Source of the DNA: Unio delphinus
Lineage: Eukaryota; Mollusca; Bivalvia; Unionida; Unionidae
Direction of reading: 5' to 3'
Assembly: GCA_029339505.1 (NCBI GenBank)
Contig: JAQISU010000097.1
Span: 2,560,001 to 2,624,000 of the forward strand
Length of the DNA stretch: 64,000 nucleotides
Below the pieces are notes generated by a model, which saw nothing but the letters and a program-made list of their open reading frames with translations, did no database searches and was not told where the DNA came from. The position numbers were made by a program, and so were the translations under genes. Positions 40,901 to 52,900 of this stretch are shown here, piece after piece. Position 1 is the first letter of the stretch. Each line of letters begins with the position of its first letter.

Positions 40901-43900
40901 CATGAGAGTCAAATTATAGGTAGCATCTCTCACTTGAAGCTTCCACCCATGTACTATGAAATCCTTTCTTTATGTTGGTATCAATTTTCACGTTACCCAC
41001 GAAAATTGGTATCCATGAATACCCATGAAACATACTCCATTAAAATTTGAACTCCATTAAAATTTGACTCCATTAAAATTTGACTCCATTAAAATTTGTA
41101 CTCCATAAAATTTGGCACTTCATGAAAATTGGTACCTTATAAAGAAAATAATGAATTCATGTTATCTATCAGGGATTTTCTGGTTTATCAGGTACAGTAC
41201 TGAGGTTTCAAAATTTTAGGAAAAAGATCAAATTATTTAAATTTATCTAAATTGAAATTTTGCGTCATTTAAGATATCTGGACTGAAGCCAAAGCCATAT
41301 AGACTGGGAATAAACCTTAACTATGATCTGGTCATGTGGACCTTGAAAATAAAGAAAAATTAATCCTTGATCCATCACAAATGCACCGACTTTATAAACA
41401 AAATAAATCATTAGACAGTAAGCAAACAAAAACTAATGGCTACTACCTTGTTGACTTCCTCCTGTATGGCAGTGACTGCAGCCTTGTTTCCAGGGATTCT
41501 GTACACACCAGTCATCTCCAACCCCTTCGCCTCCACGATCTGGATACAAAGGTCTACTATAAGTGGCACATACTGAAATAAAACAAAAAACATGGAGATT
41601 AATAATACTGTACACAAATCTTGAGCTTGATCTTAAAAAAAAATTAGAACTCGCGATGAATTTCCTAACTGTAAAAGTCTGGTTACTTGTAACCATCTCT
41701 ATTTGTAACGCTGCACATAAAAACTGCATGCCACAGAAGAACTCTAATTTTCTGAGTGGGTTGGTTAACTCTCATAAACTTACTAGTTTAAATTACTGTT
41801 CCAGAACTGTGAATGCAAATTCACAACTGATCCACAAATCTGTTTTCATGTTATAAAGTTTATGGAATTTCTCTTTATACATATACTGATAGTTTTACCA
41901 TTTTTCTTACACTTTCTTGTGATAAAAACTAATATGATATGTGCATTATTAATTTTGTTGTGACCTAGGGCAAATTTAAAATCTAAAAAATATTTCATTG
42001 CTAAACATAAATTCATAGTAAATTGACAAAAGCATTCATCAAGATGACTTCTTCAGAAAAGAGATATTTTTCCTTGATTTAACTTCATCAGTCTCTTGAC
42101 CTAGTGTGGTTGTCGAAGCACTGTGCTGCTGAACATCCGACCAATTCCCTCCACTTCTCTCGATAATGTGCCAATGCCTGTGTCTCCATAAAACTCTGAT
42201 TAATGTTTTGCAACTGTTCAGTTTAGGAGAAACAATGCAATATTTTGTCAAATGCAATCAGTTTAGGAATAACTTGACAGAGGATGCATTAATTAGGCTG
42301 CTTGTTATTATGTTGGACAGAGGACTGAGGTTTTTTGCCCTTAAACAAGCCATTTAACCATTCCAGCTGATAAAGCTGCAGATGTATTCTTTACTTAAGA
42401 CAGATTTTTACAGCACAGTCATAATGCTATGTTTAAGTCCATAAAATAAACAATGAAAAGTTTAAGAAAACAAAATACAAATATCAATACAATAAATATG
42501 CACAAGGCATGCATATAAAATTCTGCCACTCCTCCATTTTCAACCATTGTTTCAAACATTCTTTTGACTCAAATCACATGAGGCTTAATATACATATATC
42601 AGTTCAAAATACACTAATGTACTCGTGCATAGCTCTCTGACAACCATGGCTCAAATCCAATCCTTCAAATTAGCATTTCGTTTAGTAATATTCCTGAAAA
42701 AGTCTTTCTACAGTAATAAGTACATCAGATGTAGCTGTTTTACACGGATTCAATCTCTGATTTAATTTAGTACAGGATACTAAAGCCCCTACCTAACTTG
42801 GTACCAACACGAGTCAGAAATTAAATAAGTATATACAGAACACATGTATTTTCTTAACTTTTCAGTGTTACAGATGGAATGATAAACTGCATTGCCTGCA
42901 CTAAGTCAGGTATGAACATTAGTGTGTTAAATCTAATGTGTATTTATGTTCAGTCTTTTTGGAATCTTGATGACTAGACAAACGTTTGTTCATGGCATGA
43001 ATGTCAATTTGGGAGGATCACATCTTGTCTTTATATTTCTTAAGTTTTTTAAATGATTAAGGATGCAAACTCCAGTGCAGAATAATCAATTCTCACATTC
43101 CTCCCAGCATAGGATGATTTTACAGGTGGAATTCCCTGTAGAAAATCCTTATCTAAACTTCACAGAATATCAAAACATTACTCTGATTTGCTTGTATGAC
43201 ATGATATTCAATCATTAGCCATTAATGATTTTCACTAAGTAACTTTGCAGACATAGAGCCCTAGACACTAAGTAACTTTACAGGCACAAAGCCCTAGACA
43301 CTAAGTAACTTTACAGGCACAGAGCCCTAGACACTAAGTAACTTTGCAGACATAGAGCCCTAGACACTAAGTAACTTTACAGGCACAGAGCCCTAGACAC
43401 TAAGTAACTTTACAGGCACAGAGCCCTAGACACTAAGTAACTTTGCAGGCACAGAGCCCTAGACACTAAGTAACTTTGCACGCACAGAGCCCTAGACACT
43501 AAGTAACTTTGGACATGTAAAGCAGAACGACCTGTGGACTTTCAAAAAAAATAACTTTGCCAACTTTAAAGATATCTGCCTGAATTTTGTATAAAAATAA
43601 AGGATAAAAGTCAACTTGTATGACAAATGCAAAAAAATCTGCACATCTATGATAACTTTTAAAATCAGACATGGTTTTGACCGGTACAAAACCCCACTGA
43701 AAATGTGAAAGGTGGGTTTGGGGGTACTCCCCCAACAGGGTCTCGAGGGGCAGCGTGAAAATCTAATCCTGGTGCAAATTGCGAACATAATATGTATCAA
43801 ATTAATCAATTGAAAAACTAACAAACTTATAAAAAATTTGAATAATTTTACAATATTTATTGTCACATGAATTTGTTCTCCAATACAATTGGTACTTACG

Positions 43901-46900
43901 TTATTTCATGTGCATGTCAGTGTTCACATCGTAATTAAGTCAATAATTAGGCATTTTTTGCTGCCAACATATTACACTTCTCTCTTTTCATAACAAATAT
44001 GTAAAATAAACACCCAAATACATCATCTATATACAAATAATCCCATATATTTAATTGTCATTTTGTACATTAAACACAACCTGTTCATATGCCAGTTGAG
44101 CTCTTTTAGCGGCTTTAAGAAAGATTTTTTTAGTCTTCCTTTTTGTCACCAATGATTTTGCTGGCTCAATGTGCAATCGTGTCTTTTTCTTCTCAACAAG
44201 AACCTTTTTCCTATCAAGCTCCAGCTTGTATTGGCGACATGCAGTGCACATATTCTGACAGAGGGCTTCATTTTTTTCTGTATGCAGCTTCATTTGTAGG
44301 TGCAGTTCCAGACTCTTTCAACCACGACTTCTGTAATGTATTTATTGCAGAGGGCACAAAATGCCAGTCCTCAAGCGTTTTTTCTTATAAACTGACCAAC
44401 AAAATTTCTGTCGACAATTTGTTCCAGCCATTCCCTTCCTTTTTTTAAAAATCTTTATCTAAACTTTTTGTGTCATTGTCTCTCTCAACAACAAGGGACG
44501 CTATTTTTTGCAAACACGCTTCTTCTTTCCACTGCCATCAGTTTCCTTTACACGAAGATTCATTGGATGAATTTAACCTTTTGACCAATCAGAATACTCT
44601 TTACGAGAGTCCTGGACTAACTAATATATGGACCGAATACATTACAAGGGTTGTTGCGGAATGGAACTGGAATGAACAGTTAAAAACCGGGAAAAAAACG
44701 GATCAGACATTATTTTTTTAAAAACGGACTATATCAAGAAAAATTGGATTCAAGTCAGGAGAAAAGCGAAATTCCATTTTAAAACGGAGAAAAATCATGT
44801 CTGTAAAATACAAGTGCAAACAGGTAACACAACAGGTAAAATGCACAAGCAATTATTTATTTACCTTATTTAATTTTATGTTTGAAAATATTATTCATGT
44901 AATGTGGTAAATAAATAATTGCTTGTGCATTTTACCTGTTGTGTTACCTGTTTGCACCTTTTAAAAGTTATAATAGATATGCACATTTTAATGAATTAGT
45001 CATAAAGTTGATTTTTGATCTTTATTTTGATACCAAATTCAGGCAGACATCTTTAAAGTTGGCAAAGTAATGTTCTTTCAAAGTCCACAGGTCATTCTGC
45101 TTTACAAGTCCAAAGTTGCTTAGTGTTAAGGGCTCTATACCTGCAATGATGAAAGGGTTAATGGCATGTCAACACAACAATGGCTATATGGTTATGATTA
45201 AAAATAGCAGCTAATAGAGAGGACATATTTACAGAAACTTTTAATTTTAACATCAACTTAAATGCAAACCATCCACTGGGGAGAAAACTCTGAACTCTTT
45301 ACCTCATTATTAGGGGATGGAGTACAGTATTCCAGAGGTACGCCAAACATTCCAGTCTTCTCAGGTTCAGACTGTACAGATGGGCTTGGACTGGAACCCA
45401 GCTTACGGATACTTTTAAATTTACCCTTCCATGTCTTTGCCTTACTCTCGTCTGACATAAAAAAAGATTTCAAATTATAACCAAAAATTTGTTCATAATT
45501 CACATATAATATAAACAACAAAACTTAATACAGTACTTTGTTACCTTCACAAAATGTATTCTTTCCAAGTCTGTTACTATCAAGTTCTGTTGTATCTTCT
45601 GTTTAATGTTACTGACAGTTGCAACTATACTGTTGCTATCGTAACATTGTGTATGAAGACTGAAATGAATTATTCTTTGAACTAAATTATTTGTATAAAA
45701 TTAGTTTTGATTCCTACTTTTAAGAAGACACTGATAACATTACGTTGATGCCAAATAAATTATTAATTGAATATATATGTACATGTGTTAATTATAAGAG
45801 TACATCAGAACTTTACCTTCCATTATTGTGTATATGTCAAATAAATAGTGTGTGCAACATCGAATCAAGACGTATCAAAACTTGGACTAAACGTAATTTG
45901 CAAATTTGGATAAGTATTTTGGGGTCAAATGGCAAACTGACAATGATTTTAAAGAGATTCAGAAGAGTGCTGAAGTTTCTAGAAATGACAATTTGTATGG
46001 AATTGTAGCCAAATGTAAGAATGTGTGTGATGACTCGCTCAATGCTTGGAATATGACCATTCCTTGGATTTAAAAATTCAGTCTCACCCTGAAGGACTAA
46101 CAAGAGTTACACCGCTGTATGGCTATTCTGTGCATCTAATGTCACAAATATTGACATAAAACCAATACTGAATTTAACTGACGAAAATAAAATTATGCAA
46201 AGCTTACCAACTGAAAAGTGGCAATTGTCACCAGAATATTATATTCAAAATTAATACTAAAAATGGACAAATGGGATACCGCCCTCATGTTTCCATGACT
46301 TGAGATATGGTGGTCTATTCTGTGCATGGCTGTGAAAATGAAATGTTTATGCATCAGGCTATTGAAATGAAATAAATTACTTTGGACTTTTTCTGACATT
46401 TTAGTACAAAATTTAACTTTCAACCAAAACGTGCATCATTGTGCAGAATTACCAAACATACCATACATGTCAGTGTTATAAAGAATGTGAAAATTAAACT
46501 CCATGGCAACCAAACAGTTCTTCTAATCTGCAATGTTCAATATTGTCTGGGATGGGACTGCTACGTTTGCTTGTGGGACTACTATTTTTACCAAAATAGG
46601 AGTCCTGGTTTCCTAGTTTTAAAATCCTAGCGAGACCTCTGCTAAACTTGTACAAATTGTTAATGAATCTAGCTGACATTCAAGACTGACTGGCTAAACT
46701 GTAGTGACTTAAATTGTCATGTAAAACTGCTTATGAGACACTTTTATTACTTCAATCAATTCTGATTTGCACATGTTAGATATGGCTAAAATACCTTTCT
46801 CACTGCTTGTCTTCCTGCGCTTCATGCTGGGAGATTGGGGCATTTTTGGCTTCATGGACAACACCGACAGCTTTTTGCCCATTTTCATTGCAGGTGGTGG

Positions 46901-49900
46901 GGATATTTTGACCTGAGTGCTCTGCTCACACTCCATTGTCTTCCGGATGATTAATTCAGCGCTTGTAATTCCTGAATCCTGTAAGGAAATTAATCTCAAC
47001 TTGTAATTCCTGAATCCTGTAAGGAAATTAATCTCAACCTTACACCTCATTATGCGTACAAAACCGAGCATAAACATGATTTCATGTCATAATGTTTACA
47101 TGATAGTTGTGGCATGCAATTAAATGATCTTTTAAACAAGCCATGTAAGTGGAATCTCTCTCTCTCTCTCTTTCTCTCTTTGGAATGCATACTGTCTTGA
47201 AAAGATTCATCCAAATGAAAACTCATATTATTGCTAATGAACATCTATGTCTGCTTGATAATACCACCCAAATTAAGCTTATCATCAAACATTTCAGTCA
47301 TTTATATCATTACTTTAATTAAGCCTGTCATACGTTGTCTTTATATCATTAATTAAATTTATTATACATCTTTCATTGATATCACCACACGAATTAAGCT
47401 TATATACATTTGAGTCATTGATATCACTAACCTAATTAAGCCTGTTATACATTTCTTTTATTGATATAATTAGTTAAGCTTATCATAATTTCATTTACTG
47501 ATATTATTAAATTTCTTATACATATCTTTCATTGATTTCACCACATGAATTATGCTTATTGTACATTTCATTCACTTACTTCCCTACACTAATTATACTC
47601 ATCATTCATTTCCTTTATTGATACCACTACATTAAGTTTATCAAAACATTTCATTTCTTCCACATTTTTATGAAATCGGTTGCATCAACACAATCTTATG
47701 TATCTTTTGGACTAACTAAAACTATGCTAGGAACTAACTCACACAACATACTTAACAAGAGTCCTTTGAAAGGACTAATACTCTATCGGCTGAAAGGAAT
47801 TTCCAGGAAATACAAAAATAATTTCTTTCTTTAAGCTGTTCAATTCTGATGATACATTCTTGAGAATTAGTATGATTTTCACAAAGACCATCTTAGTGGC
47901 CAAGTTGGATGTACGATTAGCAGCAACTAGACAACATTAGAAATTTGGTGAAAACCCCATGTTGATATGGTTTGGAATCAGGGATAGCCACCATGGCAGC
48001 ACAATTTTCATCGAAGACCATAGATACCATAAGAAGTCATTTGGTAAAAGACCAATGTCAATATGACCATGCATTCAGAAGTAACAAGATGTTCGACAAC
48101 AGTAGCCATATTAGATTTCCGAATGACATCATTTTCATTCATAACCAACTATATATATATATGACAAGAAGCGTTCTCGTGAAAACCATGTTCAATATAA
48201 CTTGCCATTCAGGGGTAGCAAAAACAAGATACTAAAGATGGCTATCAAGGAGTCATAGTGGATGTCAGATTAGCACCATTTTCATTTTGAGACAACAAGA
48301 CATAATGTAAAGTCTTTTATTAAAACGGTCCTATATGTTAGCTAGCATTTGTCACTTGTCAATGCAAATTCATACACATAACTGAAGTGTTCATGGGAAA
48401 GGAAACCTTGGGGCATAGTCACTTCTTATTAGTCATGGTGTTATCTTCTCTCCCTCTCTCTCACACACAGACACACACAACATTCTCAAAATAAAATCAA
48501 CATGTCATAAATGCAATGATCACTGTCCCTTGGGGGTGGAAGTGAGACTAAAATGCAAAACTTTGAAGCTGTTCATTGCCCCACCTTTAAACTACATACA
48601 CTTACACTGCATTACAAAGAGGATCACTTTGTCCAGTTACATTGATTCCTGGGTCTGTACTTATCCCCAGGTGTACTTATCTGTACTTATCCTGGGTCTG
48701 TACTTATCCCCAGGTGTCTCTTTTCCTTAAGTCTGTACTTGGAAACTACTGTACAGGCATAAACCATTTATATGTTACCTGTTTTTGATAGAAACCTAGC
48801 TTTTAGTTTACTGATTTTACAAAACCGAAATTTGTAATACCTTTCACCTACATTTTAATGCAACTATTTATGATTTGTTACATGAAGAATCTGAATTATA
48901 ATATTATATATTATTCAAGTTTAATCAATTTTTATCTCAATTTTATTGGATTTAGAATGAAAGTTTAGTTAATAGACTGTTTTAATTTATTGTTTTAAAC
49001 CTTGCAAACTGTTATCGTGCTGTGAGCACTGTTCCTATTTTCACACCATTTCATGTTATTCTGGTGCGAGAGAGGTCACTTCACCCCAAAATTGGAGTCC
49101 AGTGTGGACCCTGGTTATCAGTGATAATAATACAAAGAATGTGGATCACTATAATTAGTGGACCATGGTTATCGGTGTTAATAATACAAAGAATGTGAAT
49201 CACTATAATTAGTGGACCATGGTTATCGGTGTTAATAATACAAAGAATGTGAATCACTATAATCAGTGGACCATGGTTATCAGTGTTAATAATACAAAGA
49301 ATGTGGATCACTATAATCAGTGGACCCTGGTTATCAGTAATAATAATACAAAGAATGTGGATCATTATAATCAGTGGACCATGGTTATCGGTGTTAATAA
49401 TACAAAGAATGTGGATCATTATAATCAGTGGACCCTGGTTAACAGTGTTAATAATACAAAGAATGTGGATCACTATAATCAGTGGACCATGGTTATCAGT
49501 GTTAATAATACAAAGAATGTGGATCATTATAATCAGTGGACCCTGGTTATCACTGACAGTAATACAAAGAATGTGGATCAGTTGATAACATACATCAGAA
49601 TCTGGATTGTTGTTCCGCTTGATGGCATCAATCCAGGACAGCATGGTATCATGATCATCGGCTTGGAACAGATACTCGGACCCGTTGTATGTCTTCAATC
49701 GGAAAACGTTTTTCTTCTTGGTGTAGCTGTGAGCAATATCCACGATTGAGGATTTTATTGAAATTGGCTGGTCGTCATATATAAATATAGACTGCAAGAA
49801 AGATCAATATACTATTAATTACTGAAAGAAAGGTCAATATACTCTTAAAGACTGCAAGAAGGTCAATATACTCTCAAGAACCAATGTTCCCTCTAAGCGA

Positions 49901-52900
49901 ATGGTAGATGTGCGTGCAATGCTCATTGCATTGTGCAAGCATTACGAAGATAAGTAAACTTTAATGTTGGATTGACAATTCAGCTGCGTGGGGATGTCCG
50001 AGCAGCTGTGCATGCGTGCAGCTTAGAGGGAACGTTGTCAAGGACTGCACGAAAAGAGGTCAATATACTCTTAATGACCGTAAGAAAGGTCAATATATTC
50101 TTAATGACTGCATGAAAGGTCAATATACTTTTAATGACTATAAGAAAGGAGGTCAGTATACTCTTAAAAGAATTCAATCATAATTTTTTAAAAATTGGCT
50201 ATATTACAACAGTCTACATGTGACTGGCACTCAACTCTGAAAAGAATTTATCAGAATTCAAGTCAGTTTCTTCTTTTTAACTGCTAATTGTTCAAAACTA
50301 TCTCATATATTTTTTTGTTTTTAAACAAAAATTCAAATTATCTGCTGTGGTGGATTTAATGAATGCAAGATTAGTACCATCTTGATTAGCATATATGCCA
50401 ACCTGCCAGAGATGTACAAATGTAATTACTGCTATTATAATTGGCAATAAATGTTAATTAGGGTATAAAAGACTAATCTATTACATCCAAAATTACAGCA
50501 TCTATGACAAAGATTTAATTTGGCTAAATAAATAAAAACTATTCAAATTAAGTGTCACAAAGGATACAATCCATATGAATTAGAACGAGAATACAAACCA
50601 AAAAATTTACTAACCAAATTACTCAAATTTTGCACTCACTTTAGTTTGTGTACATAATGTAACTTTCACAGAATGGTCATTAAATGGTATTACTCTCATA
50701 TTCTTCTTTTAAAGTTTGTAAAGCAGTAATGATTGGTCTTTTTTCTGATCGGACAGGTTTTAAAGTTTAAAAAAATCCATCTACTCTAACAGTCACACCA
50801 TAGAGCATCTTGCTTAACATCTGGTGCCATATTCTTTCAATGTATAGACTGGTCTACTTACATACAAGCTGATCAATATAACAAATGTGAGGAAAAGTTC
50901 ATAATTGAAGAAATCAGTCTGTTTTTTAATATGGGTCATATGAGGTTGCTATAAATAGAAGTAAGGAAAACTACTCTTAAATTATTCTTGTGCAGTTGGG
51001 TTTTTGAAAACAAAACTTCGCAAATTTATATGCATGGAATTAAAGAGATAATAATAAATATGACAAAAACATTCCATTGATTTTTAAAACTATTTTTAAT
51101 ATACCAATAAAAGCATATTCCATAGACAGGTGAGCATAAAATGTTTAAAGGTGAGAGAAAAAGAAAGCATGAATATCGATATGACCAGGCATCTAGGACA
51201 AGTAGGAATAACAATATAACAAGATTTTCAAGATGGCCATATTGGATGTCAGATTGACACTATTTTCAATTATGACCAGCTAAATGATTTCTACATGAGT
51301 ACCAAATTTTGTAAAAATTTCTCTTTACTGGCTGCTTTGTCTTTGTGCAAACTAATTCATCTACCTGTTTCATCATTAGATCTTGTAAGGGTCTCAAGAA
51401 AAACTAAATACATTTGTGTTGTAACTGAGCTATACAAAAATTGAAATGAGTGAGTTAAAAAGAATGATTGAAGATAAAAATACAGAAGTAAAAGTTTTTT
51501 GCAATGCCTCCAGGAGTTTCAAACTTGCTTGGCAGACAGGTCAAACAGATAAATATTGGTGTTCATATACAAGATATGAATTTTATTATTATTATTATAT
51601 GTTTCACAAAATAAAAGCTTAGGTCTTACCCCACTTGTTTCCTTCTTATCTTTCGTAACATACAAGCAGTGTCCCCTAAGCATGGCCCAGACTGGTTTCC
51701 AGGACCTATCACTGGCTCTCTACAGAAAAAAATTATATCAATACATGTACAAGGTTAGCTCCATACTTGAAAATTGAGTTTGATCCGCCTTTCAATTTCT
51801 GATAGAATCTATATACATGTAAATTCGATAAATAAATGCTTCATTTGTTTTGAATGGCTCTACGCTGAGCATAAAAACTGAATAAAGGGTACCTTAAATG
51901 AGCGTTTTTTTTTTTATTCACTCCTCTAACATCCAATCATTATTATCTGATAAATTTTACTTCCATTAACAGCTGATCTGCATCATTTTCAAGGCTACTT
52001 TTCGAGACATATATTACATTGCATTTGTTGATGGTGATAAGCAAACTTTACTCATAGTTTAAGCAAACCCTTACACCTACTTTATGATATGGGAGATAAC
52101 TCACCCGGCCATCAATCATATCAATTTTGCAGTGCAGAGTTCCCTCCCTCAACACCTCTTGAAGCGGGCTGGCTGGTTCCATCTTTTCTGTTGCCTCCAT
52201 AATCTTTGGGGTCTTCTCTCCAAAAAAGTACTTCAGCTTTCTCATGCTCACCTGTTTCTGCATCATCGGTGTCCTGTGTGAAAACAGTGGAGTAAATTAC
52301 TTAGTGATGGTTAATGGCAAATCAAAACATTCAAAGTATTGATTCTGCCCAGGGCAATTGCAGCAAAGCAGGGACATGATTTGGGGTGGGTGGAAGGTGC
52401 ATTTGCCGCACGCACGCACACACACACACATTATAAAACACCATTTTTAGTAATGAAGAGATGGCAGCTAAAAGACTTGGATAGACTCCAGACAGCATCA
52501 TTTTCATTTAGGACGAACTAATTTATCCCATAAAGTACGATCTTTTTAGAATTTTTATTAAATACAAAATAAAATTAATCCTTTCATAGAAAGACTGTAA
52601 TAATTCTGGAAAATCTTTCACCTTTAGCATCTTACTACTACACAAATATTTCATTTTTTTTCCACATCAGTAAACAGCTAAAATGAAAGACTCACTAAAA
52701 CTGAATGATGCTGTATTATTGTAATTTACAGAAACAACAATTAACCAACACCTGAATTTGGATGGTAAAATTTAGTAGTAAATGTATTTACTGATTTTAT
52801 TCACCTAAAAAATCTAAGGCAGACAGGTGAAGCTTAGTAATAAATGTATGCCCTGATTGTACTTACTGTAAGTCATAAATGTATGCCCTGATTGTACTTA

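Larger units (their letters stand above)
43483..45143. mobile_element. Inverted-repeat transposon-like element, about 1.66 kb, decayed
   Basis: The left arm (43483 to about 43670) and right arm (about 44958-45143) are inverted copies. GACCTGTGGACTTTCAAA pairs with TTTCAAAGTCCACAGGTC, and TTTGCCAACTTTAAAGAT with ATCTTTAAAGTTGGCAAA. The arms differ by scattered substitutions, so the element is old. On the - strand between about 44460 and 44040 a broken frame reads [20 protein letters not shown], stop, then [11 protein letters not shown] and later [13 protein letters not shown]. This resembles a CxxC...H zinc finger of a BED/hAT-type transposase, interrupted by stops. No clear target duplication was found. 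The superfamily is unsure. Confidence 0.6.

Noticed and set aside
44810..44960. Assembly inversion artefact as the cause of the perfect hairpin
   Set aside because: It cannot be excluded, but the sequence lies neatly inside an interrupted arm and has a unique loop, so insertion is the simpler reading.
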